NCBI GenBank assembly: GCA_933207985.1
Contig: OW240913.1
Location: 261,242,734-261,306,733 of the forward strand
DNA from: Pelobates cultripes
Lineage: Eukaryota; Chordata; Amphibia; Anura; Pelobatidae
Length of the DNA: 64,000 nt
Reading direction: 5' to 3'
In this document: positions 25,322-37,300 of the stretch, in pieces
How the letters are laid out: every line of letters starts with the position of its first letter
Position numbering within the stretch: the stretch's first letter is position 1
Notes under the pieces: generated by a model
What the model was told of the DNA's origin: nothing
Seen by the model: only the letters and a program-made list of their open reading frames with translations
Databases searched by the model: none
Position numbers and translations under genes: made by a program

Positions 25322-28300
25322 TAAAGTTTACTGTAAGTATATTGTAATTACATATTACATATTTCTATAATTATTGTTTTGGGTTTTTTTCAGCTCTTAC
25401 AAGCTTTGAAAAAGGTAAATTTCTCCTTCGGAGATAGAAATATTCATTTTGATTCCAATGGAGATGCAAACACTGGGTACGACGTGTTGCTCTGGAAGGA
25501 GGGTGTAATTGGAAACATTAACATCACAACAATTGCAGAGTATGATACACAGAAAAACATTTTCATATTTCACAATAAAGAAAAGGAGAATGAGTTCAAA
25601 CTCTTGATGGTAATGTACTATGTTCAACACATAGACATAGACATAGAATGTGACGGCAGATAAGACCCATTCGGCCAATCTAGTCTGCCCAATTTTCTAA
25701 ATACTCCCATTAGTCCCTGGCCTTATCTTATAGCTAGGATAGCCTTATGCCTATCCCACGCATGCTTAAACTCCTTCACTGTGTTAACCTCTACCACTTC
25801 AGCTATAAGGCTATTCCATGCATCATTTACCCTCTCAGTAAAGTAATACTTCCTGATATTATTTTCTGTTGCCCCCCTAATTTAAGACTATGTTCTCTTG
25901 TTGTGGTAGTTTTTCTTCTTTTAAATATGGTCTCCTCCGTTACTGTGTTGATTCCTTTTATGTATTTGAATGTTTCTATAATATCCCCCCTGTCTCGTCT
26001 TTCTTCCAAGCTATACATGTTAAGATCCTTTAACCTTTCCTTGTAAGTTTTATCCTGTAATCCATGAACCATTTTAGTAGTTCTTCTCTCTCTATCACTA
26101 TCCTTCTGGAGATACGGTCTCCAGTACTGCATACAATACTCCAAGTGAGGTCTCACCAGTGTTCTGTACAATGGCATGAGCACTTCCCTCTTTCTACTGC
26201 TAATACCTCTCCCTATACAACCAAGCATTCTACTAGCATTTCCTGCTGCTCTATTACATTGTCTGCCTACCTTAAAGTCATCAGAAATAATCACCCCTAA
26301 ATCCCTTTCCTCATATGTTGAGGTTAGAACTCTATCAAATATTCTGTACTCTGCCCTTGGGTTTTTACGTCCAAGATGCATTATCTTGCACTTATCCACA
26401 TTAAATGTCAGTTGCCACCTTACAACCTTTTCAAGCTTTTTAAAAATATAGACCAAATAAATACATGCATGAAAAATTCATGCATGTAATTCATTGGGGG
26501 CATATTTACTACACAGTGATTTTATGGAGGGTGGGTTTGCCCATTTGAGCAGATTGTTCCTTTAAATAAGTATTGTTACTGAAGTGCTTCAGTATATTTA
26601 ACTTTTTATTGGTGTGGAAAGAAACACTTAGAAATGAAAACGCAGTTTATTGAATTAAATTTTTTACACATTTGTTAAAAATATACTTTATTGGAGGGGG
26701 AGGGTGTGTGTGGAGGGTGCAGGGATGGAGTGGGATCTGTGGAGGGAGGGGGCGGTGCAGGGGATAACGGTTCTGTGCAGGAGAGGCAGGAGGCGAGGGG
26801 GTCTGTGCAGGGAGGGGCGGTGCAGGGAAGAAGGGATCTGTGCAGGAGAGGCAGGGGAAGAGGGGATCTGTGCAGGGAGGGGGCTGGCAGGGAGGCAGAT
26901 GGATCTGAGCAGAAGAGGGAGGGAGGAGAGGGGTTGTGTGCAGGGGAGGCAGGGGGAGAGTGGATCTGTCAGATAGGCAGGGGGATCTGTGCAGAGGGGA
27001 GTGAGGGGGAGAGGGGATGTGTGCAGGGGAGGCAGGGGGAGAAGGGATCTGTACAGTGAGGGGGCTGTTAGGGAGGCAGGGGCATCTGTGCAGGAGAGGG
27101 AGAAGGCAGGGGAATCTATGCAGGGGGAGAGGGGATATGTACAGGGAGGGAGGCTGTCAGGGAGGTGGGATCTGTGCAGGGGAGGCACAGGGAGAGGGGA
27201 TCTGTGCAGGGGAGGACGGGGGTAGGGGATCTGTGCAGGGGAGGACGGGGGTAGGGGATCTGTGCAGGGCAGGCAGGGGCAGATTGGATCGGTGCAGGGA
27301 GGGGGCTGTCTGCTAAGTAGGGTGATATGTGCAGGTGAGGGAGGAGGGGATATGTGCAGGGGAGGCAGGGGAAGAGGGGATCTGTACATGGAGGGGGCTG
27401 TCAGGGAGGCAGGGGGATCTGTACAGGAGGGGGGCTGTCAGTGTAGTGTATGCAGTGTGTGTATTGCATTAGTGTATTAGTGTATGCAGTGTGTGTGTTG
27501 TATTAGTGTATGTAGTGTGTGTGTTGTATTAGTGTATGCAGTGTGTGTTGTATTAGTGTATGCAGAGTGTGTGTTGTGTTAGTGTATGCAGTGTGTGTGT
27601 TGTGTTAGTGTATGCAGAGTGTGTGTTGTGTCAGTGTATGCAGTGTGTGTGTTGTGTTAGTGTATGCAGTGTGTGTTGTGTTAGTGTATGCAGTGTGTGT
27701 GTTGTGTCAGTGTATGCAGTGTGTGTTGTGTTAGTGTATATTAAATTAATTAAATGTTTCTCCCCCTCCCTGTTTCTTACCTGTGTCCAGGGAGGGGGGA
27801 GATTCCATGATCCCTGGTGGTCCGGTGGCATGGGGGGCCCCCCGGCTCCCTGTTACCGCAGAGGGGGCCCAGCACACAGCTTCTCCTCTCTTTTAATAAC
27901 TCTCGCGAGACCCGCAGAGCTTTGCCATGGTAACCGGGTCTTGCGAGAGTTATTAGAAGAGAGTAGAAGCTGTGTGCTGGGCCCTCTCTACGGTAACAGG
28001 GAGCTGGGGGCCCGCGGCTGCACACATAGATAGCGATATTTTTATGTTTTTAAGGTACTTTTTGGGGTTTCATAAAATTGTATGCAGTGGCGTACACATG
28101 ATCCATGGGGCCCCGGTGCGAAAATTGATCCGTGGCCCCCCCCCGCGTGGGTCGGGGCCGCAACACATGGCGGCGGGCACCTGGTCGCAGGGGTTGCAGG
28201 GCTGCGACCCCGCGACCGCGGTATGTACACACACTTAAAGGACCACTACAGACACCCTGATCACATCAGCTCAATGAAGTGGTCTGGGTGCCAGGTCCCG

Positions 28301-31300
28301 CTAGTTTTAACCCTGCAGCTGAAAACATAGCCGTTTCAGAGAAACGGCTATGTTTCACTGAGGGTTAATCCAGCCTCTGGTGGCTGTTTCATTGACAGCT
28401 GCTAGAGGAGCTTCCACGATTCTCACTGTGAAAATCACAGTGAGAAGACACTGTACGTCCATAGGAAAGCATTGAGTAATGCTTTCCTATGGGCGGTTCA
28501 AATGCACGTGCGCCTCTTGCCGCACATGTGCATTCGGAGCTGAGAGGCGGAGGGATCCCCAGCGCCAAGGGAGTCCGACGCTGGAGAAAGGTAAATGCTA
28601 AAGACATACACACACACACTCTCACGAACAGACGCATACACACTAGCTAACAGACACACACATTTACTGACAGAGACACACTCAGCGACAGACATACATA
28701 CACACTCACTTACAAAACATACACTTTCACTAACAAACACACACTCACTAACAGACATCAAACACACTCAGTAACAGACACACACAGTAACACACTTACT
28801 AGCAGACACACACCCAATAACAGACACACTCACTGACACACACACTAACACAAACACTAAAACAAACACTAAAACACACACTAACACATACATACACATA
28901 CACACACACACACTAACACACACACACACATACACTAGCACACACATACACTCACTAACATACACACACTAACATACACTCACTAACATACACACATACA
29001 CTATCACTCACATACATACACTAACACACACACACATACTATCACTAACATACACACACTAACATACACACATACATACACTAACACACACACATACACT
29101 AACACACACACATACATACACTAACACACACACACATTTTTTTAAAAAAAAAATTTTTATCCCCCCAGCCTCCTTACCTTTTGGAGTGCTGGGGGGATTC
29201 CCTGGTGTCCAGTGGTCCTCTGGGCTCCTGGGCGGGTGGCCGGTCGGGCAGGCGGGCGCGCGAGGGAGCACTCAGTGCTTCCTCTTCAGCTCCCTCGCGC
29301 GCCGCATAGGGATGCCGGCGCCGGAAGATGACGTCATCTTCCGGCTCCGGTATCAGTGCGGTGCGCGAGGGAGCTGAAGAGGAAGCAGTGAGTGCTCCCT
29401 CGCGCGCCTGCCTGCCTGCCTGGTGACAGCAGGGCCAGCCTCGGGGGGCCCTGGGGTGGTCGGCTCCTGGGCCCCCCAGGGGAAGAGGCTGGCCCTGGGC
29501 GTACATACCGGGTCGCAGGGGCGGCCGGGCCCCCTGGTGGGCCGGGCCCGGTCGCAGCCGCGACCCCTGCGACCCTGGTATGTACGCCACTGATTGTATG
29601 GTTTTTTTTCTGTGCTTGGAGATAATAAGGTTAGATTAGTACAGTTCCTGATTCAATTATCTCCCAAGCACAGAGGAAGGATTCTATTGTTTGTGTATGG
29701 GAGTGTCTCACTGTATGACTCTGTTTTTATCGGTTGTTCACTTTGTGTCCCTGTGCCCAACAAGGTCCACCTGGGTGTCGCCCTTGTTGGGAAACTTGCA
29801 TAAAAGGCCAGTGTGCCTCCATTAAAACCTATTCCAGCTTACACTCCAAAACTGTGTGTCGTCCTGTTATTGGAGGGAAAGAAGATTTACTCCTGTGTCT
29901 GCTGTTCCAGCTTGCAGGGGATTCAATGAGGAAAGTCCTTGTAAGGACTAGAGCTATTTCCCCATTCGGCACCAGGAAGGAGTGGTTCCAGGGCCCCAGT
30001 CAAGCCACGGCGACTGTAGGCAAACGTACTGCGGTTTGTCCCCTGTTCCAGCTAGGAAGCGGTCCTTGGCGGAGGTACCCAACCAGGGGTACAGGGAGCT
30101 CCGTCACAGGTAGTTATACAGTTTTTAAACAGCCTTTTCCAATATATTATGATATAGACCATGTAATGGACCCAGGGCCTTTACTAACAGAAAATTCCCT
30201 TGAAATGTTTCATAACTATATATTTGAAATTTGAGGCCTACATACTTGGTATATCAACAACAAGTTCATAAGACTCATTAGCCAGGTGACCCACTAGCTG
30301 AATGACCTGGGTACTGTTCTATATTTAATAAGTTGTGGGATCATGTTTATGATCTTATCCTACTCCCTTTCAATATATAGTCCCAGGCTGGTTACCATCC
30401 ATCTGGCTGCTAACAGTACCCAAAATACCTGTGCCAACAATGAGCTCACTAAATTCAAGGGGAAACTAATGGAAGAACTCAGATATGGCATGAAGGTATA
30501 GCCTCTATGCTACATATTTAGCTTTTCTTTTTTGAAATTTTTTATTTTTGTTGTGCCAGTAAGTACATTCAGGCTTGCGATGCCACAACAGCAAGAGCAA
30601 ACGTTTCGGTAGTAAACATAGTTTTACAGAGTTGTGGCATATAAAGATTTTGCACATTTTTGTAAAAGAAAAATTTATAAAGCTATAATAATGCTGATAA
30701 AGACACAGTGCATTGTAACGAAATTGGGTATTTTAAAAAAAATGCTTAGCCCATGCACTGGTAGCAGGAAAATTGGTAAAAAAAAAAAAATGAAAATTGA
30801 TAGTTTAGATTGCAACGCACAAAGTTACTACTAGTAGAAACCACTGGAACACCACATCTAAAACTTTAGGCACTCCCTGGTCTTTTGGTGACAAGGCTGC
30901 TCACTTAGACATGTATAAAGGCTCTATAAATGTAGTGGACCCTGAGTCTACTCCCTGTCAGCTAATGAAAAAGTCCCAACACTGCCCAGTTTTTCCCGTT
31001 CCGCCAGCCCCGGGCCGCAGCACGAGCATGCATGTGCCCTCGGATCTGGCTCTCCTGTGAGTCGACATCGGAGTTCCTCTGGGTGTGAGGTACTGGGTGT
31101 GAGATTTGTCCCCTCAGGACTCACGGACCAGGTAAGCAGCCACAGGGATCCGACCCGGCAGTCGGGTATGGAGATGGGAACAGCCAACAGCCCTCTTCTG
31201 AGTATCAGGGCCTCAATAGCATGGTCCAGCATCATGAGCAAAATCCCTCCACCTTCCTAGATGTATCACCCAGCAGAAAAAACTGCTTAGGTGGTCTAAG

Positions 31301-34300
31301 GGAGCTGTGAATGGCAGCCATGTTGTGAGCGGCGCGCGGGAATCCGAGGGTCAGGTAAGCTTTACGCATTCATCCTCTTAGTGTTGAATCCCTCAAGTGG
31401 AGAATGGGATAACCCCCACCCCAAAAAGGGGGAACAGGACCAGCTGAAGTGTCTTAGTGTCGATGTGGGAAAGCTGAAAAAATGAGAGCAGGGCAGCAGC
31501 CATCTGCCCAGCTCCTCTCTCTAGTAGGCCACAGGCACCAAAGCTTTATTGCTCCCCCACAGGGGCTCCAAAGCTCTTGACCTTAAAGTTTGCTATATCA
31601 CTGGTATCCGCCAGTGGAGTCTGCCTTATGTTCCCGGGTAAGGAAAAGCCAGTAAACCGCTTGTTTCACTTTAAAAAGAAATTTCTCGCAGGAGATTCTC
31701 CCACGTGCAACCGGTCAGCATAGCAGTCCGGTGCCGCCCCCTCTTTGCCGCCCCCTCTTTAGCTTTCTTTTTAAAGTAAATCAGATATATTTTATTGTAT
31801 ATGGGTTTTAGTTCATTAAAAATAAAGAGAGTAGCCCATTTCCATGGGAAGAACATGTTGACTTTATAGCGTTCATTGACAAAGTTCAGTTGATGTGTAA
31901 ACATAAAATTATCTTATTTTACAGAGAAATATTATGACAGTTATCCCATATCCTTATATAATGGGGCCCAGGGGTAATGCAGTAGAAGTCTAATTATCTG
32001 ACACTTTTTTCCTGGTGAACAGGGCATGTCAAGGCCCTACAAATTGGGGATGGCAATGATTTTATTGGGGTTAGCATGGACATATTTATGGACCATGGGA
32101 TAGAGGACCTTCTTTCCCATGCAAAACTATAATCTCACAGAGTTCTCACCCTGTCATTTACAGAATAAGAAGACATAATAGAATCTTGGAATCCTGGTTA
32201 ATAGGATATTTGCAATAGTGAATACTCATTATATATTGTCAATGACTGGTGGAGTGTCCTGTTTAAGGCATTGGCATATTATAGTACTTTTACAAGTTCA
32301 AAATTTTACAATATTTTGTTTAATAAATGTATGTTTATGTTATTGTGTAAATACAGAAAATAAAGTCCAAGTGTTCAGATGAATGCAAACCAGGGCAAAT
32401 GAAAAAAACATCTGCAAGCCTTCATACATGCTGCTATGAGTGTGTTAGCTGTCCAGAAAATCACTACACTAACATCCCAGGTAAGGACAATATTTAAAGA
32501 TGGACATAAAACTGTTTTCTATAGATATTTAAAAAAATTGCCTCAAAGCTTTTTTTGGTAAAATAGAATATTCAATAACGTAATTAACATGTATGTGGAC
32601 AGGTTGTTCATCCAAGGATAAATCTGATTTTCATTATGGAGTCAAGAATGATTTTCTTCCCTTTTTAAGCATAATTGAAAATTACTACATTTGGGTTTGT
32701 TTAATAATTTGTATTGTTTCGAATGTCAGAAGACAGTATACATGGAATTCACGTCAGGCAAGACATTATCGCCCATCCTCAATCACAACAAACAAATATT
32801 ACAAGTAATTGAGGGACATATATTCTATATAATAATTCTATCATTTATGGATGTATTTAAAACCTTATTCTAAGTCCCCGTATACAAAACAGATACATAA
32901 ACAAAAGGCACGTCTGTGCAACCAAAGTGTGTGTCCCCTCTCTCCCATTGTAATTAAAACAAAAGAAAACTAATTTTAAATTTTTTAGCCCTCTTTAGCA
33001 TAGCTTGTTAACCAGGGATTCCAAATTTCTATAAAGGATCCAAATCTTTGAAAACTGGAAAAGTAACCTTTTTCCATTTTACATTGGAAGTTTATTTGGT
33101 TCTTAACCATTGTCCAAGAAATTTCTTGATTTTTTTTCCACATTCTTGCAATCACTAATTTCATAGCCATGAAAATTTGAATGGTCAAAAATCTGCCATT
33201 TTTTGTTGTTGATGTTATCTAGAAGTAAATGTAAGATTTTTTTTTTCAGGAGATATAGACTTTTGCTTTTAAAGGGTCCAAAATTATGTTTAAAATTCTA
33301 TTCCAAATTTTCTTAACCAATCTGCATGACCACCATATATGTTTACATGTACCTTCGTTTGTACCACATCTCCAACATAATGAGAGTTGAATAGGATCTA
33401 TTTTATGTAATCTAGTGGGGGTAAAGTGTCAACTGTGCTTTATTTATAGTGCAGCTCTTGAATATTTACACAATGGGTGACTTTCCTTAACTGCATCCAA
33501 CTTCTTCCCAATTCTGGTATATCAATATCTAATCCAAGGTCTTTAGACCAGGCAATTTAGGCTCTAGATTTATTTACCCTGTTTCATGTTTTTAAGAAAC
33601 ATTGGGATTTTTTCAGGATATTTCTATTAGAGTGAGAAACAAGGATATTTTCTAATACTTCTAGTACCTTTAAATTTGTCATATTTGAAAGGTGTCCACT
33701 TATATAATAATTAATACGGATAAAGTTGTAATAATCTTTACATGGTTTTTCAAAGTCTGATATTATTTGCTCAAAGGGTATAAAATAAGATCAGTCAAAG
33801 AAATCTGCCACTTGTAGATCCTTATTACTGTACCACTTCATCTTCTTCATCTCTGGAATATTAGAGTCCCCTTATTCTTTCTTTTATTATTTCTTGGTTT
33901 ATCCATAATGTATTATTACTATTCTTAATATCTAAGAGTATGTGCTCAATCAAAAACCAGTCTTCAGTTCTAGAAGTATGTGAATGTATAGCTTATAAGT
34001 GCAACAATGCACATACTCGACTATATTGCATTAAGTTAGGAAAGCCCATACCCCCATTAGATTTACCTCTATATAAGATTTTTTGGGGGGAAATTCTTGG
34101 TTTCTTATTTGACGATCTACATTTTTCTACTACTTATTGAAATTGTTTGGCATGGTAAGATGGAAGTTAAAGTGGAATTAATCCTAAATAATTAATCCTA
34201 AATAGTATAGGGATTAGAATGATTACACCCCTGTATAGTTCCATTCCTAGGTAAAACATAAGATTTGATTACATTCATTTTCCCCATCCATGACAGAGGA

Positions 34301-37300
34301 CGTTTTTCCCATTCTCCCAATTTATTAATTAGTTTGTTTATTAGATTTTGATAGTTAAGATCTATTATCTGTAGGGTGTCCCTGGTAATTTTAATACCTA
34401 AATAGTCAATAAATTGTTCCATCCACATAAAGGGGAACTTGTGTTGTCATTCTGTTTTCATTGATTTCTATAGCCATAGCTTGATATTTAGTTATATTAA
34501 GTTTATAATTAGAATACTCCCTATATGTGACACAGTGCCCTTCGCCACTTGTGCCTGGAGAGGACTAATTGCTAGCCTCCTGCCTTGGGACTATGGCCCC
34601 TGGAAGATTTGGCCCTTTAAAAACGTTGTTTGGGCATTTTGGATTTTATTGTCCTTTTTCTGCCCCTTTAAATTGTGTTGGAGTAAGTTTGCAACTTTAA
34701 ATTGGCACTTTGGATACAGCCGAAGTGCAGAAGTAGTCGAAGTGGCCGCCATTCGACAAACGAACACGTGGCCATGGCCATTTTGATTCAGCTGAAGTTT
34801 TATCTTCTCAGGACTTCAACTCATTCGACAATTTAAACGCAGTTCGACAATTCGAACGCAGTTCGACAATTCGAACCGTTGCCGTTCACCTATTTGAGCT
34901 ATAGTTAACAGGGGAAATAGACTGGCCACACAGCCTGATTCTCTGGAAGCATTTTGGGCATAAAAATCTGTGTGCGGTCGGTCAAAATATGACTTCCAGC
35001 TATCTCCCGAACCACTGGACCAATTCTCACAAATTTTGGATATGTTGTTCCCATAGTTAAGCTGGTTATAAAAAAAATAAGTTTTTTTAAGATTGTATAT
35101 TTTTAAAGTTATAAAAAGTGTATAAAAACTGTATTTTTCTGCCTGTGATAATTACTTTAACCCATTGTGTTCAGTAATTATATCACAGGCAGAGGAGAGG
35201 ATTTTTGCTGGAATGAATGGGATTGTTTAACTGTGTGTCGGTTTATGATTGGTTGTTCCACAAGGCCCATGTGGGTGGTAACCTTGTGGAGAAATGTGTA
35301 TATAAGAGCAATAAAGCCTGGGTGCATTCAGTTACTGCTTAACCCTCAATCTAGAGTCTTTTCTCTTATTGTTGGGAATTGCTATTTCACTACAAGGGAT
35401 TGCTATGCTCCTCATGCTCCCTTGGATAATCACTACTAAGCTTTTTTAAGAGTTTGTTCCTGCTTCGCTCTCTTGGAAGAGAGGTTCACCCACTGGAGCC
35501 TGAAACCTTGTCGTAGGTCCAGGGTGGGTAGGAGACGGGGAGACCCCAACCAAGCTGCGGCGGTTTGTGGGGGCTGCAGTGGTTATGGTGTCTGGTGGAG
35601 TGCTTGGAGCCCTCGGGAAGCACTAGGAGCATCCAGTAACGGAGGTACCCAGTCAGGGTGCCAGGAGGTCTGTTACACTATATAACTCTATCATCTTTAA
35701 CCCCTTAAGGACACATAACATGTGTGACATGTCATGATTCCCTTTTATTACAGAAGTTTGGTCATTAAGGGGTTAAAAGAGATTCTAATGGTGACTCTGG
35801 ATGTGTCAATGTTAACAGAATGTCGTTAGCATAGAGACTAGCCCTGCTTTCAATTTTGACATTACATATACTTGTAAGTTCTTCATTATTTCTCATTCTG
35901 GATGCCAATGGTTCAAGAGTCATGATATAGAGAAGGGAAGCCAGAGGGCACCCCTGTATAGTTCCATTCCTAACTCAAAACCATTGGGAGCAGAAACCTT
36001 GCCCCACTATCTTAGCCTACAGGTCTGTATACAGGGTCATAATTAATTTAATTATATGTTTGCCAAAGTTAAACCTTTTAAGGGTTGCTTCCAAAAATGC
36101 CAAGTCTCAATGTCTAAAATGTCCAGTCAAATGCCTTTTCCGTATCTAGAGAGAGGGAGATCAGAGAGGTTATATTGGTCATGGCAAAGTCGGTTATAGC
36201 TTTGATTTTCCTTGTATTACCATAAGGTTGTTGGCCTCTGACAAACCCCATTTGGTCTTTATGAATTATAGATGGAATTTTCTGCCAATATTGCTGAAAA
36301 GATCTTGATATTACTATTGATAAGGGAGATAGGTCTATTATTTGATACGTTTTATATATTTCCCTTGTTTAGGGATTAGAATGATTACAGCTTGAATTAT
36401 TAATTTAGGGAATGAATTGTTTTCCAAAATGTTATTGAATACTTTTGTTATATGGGATGAAATTATGGGACATTTTTGTATAGAAATAATTAGAGCCGGG
36501 TGATGTTTTAATTTTTAAGTTATGGATAGTCTGGATAAGTCATTTAATTTCAATGTTTTTTTCCCTAAAGCTTCCCTTTGTTTTGCATCTAATGCTTGAA
36601 TATATAAAATTCTTTAGATACCCCAGAGTTTGAAATGTTGTTGTTTTTTTTTACAATCAGTAATATTATATAATGAACAATTTCGGTTTGGAAGGGATGA
36701 CTTGCATAGAGGAATATGTTTCAATGTTTAAACTTGATGGAGTTAAAGAGTTACTCCAACCGCCATGACCACGTCAAAGATTTGAAGTGGTCATGTTGTA
36801 GTAGACTGGATGTGCAGTTCACTGCACATGCAGAGTTATTTTTATTTGTGTCCTGGGGGCTTGTTGCACCCCCAGCACACTTGACATCAGCAGCAGCAGC
36901 CAGGACATTCTCAGCTGCCTAAATGTCAATTCTGTGCATATTTTCCATCTATCGTCAGCACACATTGCACGCTTCTGACAGACATAATAATCTTCTCGCC
37001 AAGGGGAAGATTGATTTCCTCTCCCTCCAACCTTCCTTAAAGGGACACTCTAGGCACCCAGACCACTTCTGGCCATTGGAGTGGTCTGAGTGCCAACTCC
37101 CACTACCCTTAACCCTGCAAGTGTAATTATTGCAGTTTTCATAAACTGCAATATTTACCTTGCAGGGTTAACTCCTCCTCTAGTGGCTGTTAAGAGCATT
37201 TTTTAATGCTTTCCTATGTGGAGGTCTAATGCGCGTGCGCAGCATTGCCGCGCATGCGCATTAGGTCTCCCCCGCCTGTGGCCGCGCACGCGCAATAGGT

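Larger units (their letters stand above)
28085..29592. mobile_element. hAT-type non-autonomous element C with 8-bp TSD
   Basis: Termini are CAGTGGCGTACA and its inverse TGTACGCCACTG. Perfect 8-bp duplications ATTGTATG flank it at 28077-28084 and 29593-29600. This is the best-defined hAT-type copy here. Contents: a T2-like MITE half (28235 on), a CA-rich microsatellite, a CTTACCTTTTGGAG motif, a GC-rich hairpin and a GC-rich right arm. No transposase is encoded. Confidence 0.88.
28032..30108 (+). repeat. LTR remnant interrupted by hAT element C
   Basis: The outer pieces (28032-28084 and 29593-30108) resemble the solo LTR at 34526: a T-rich upstream part, a TATA-like CATAAAAGG near 29801, a transcript-start region, and the terminal GGCGGAGGTACCCAACCAGG and CCGTCACA. 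The hAT copy splits it. The left start is uncertain. Confidence 0.55.

Noticed and set aside
26688..27389. 233-codon proline-rich minus-strand frame
   Set aside because: It is a translation of the G-rich minisatellite, with no independent evidence of coding.
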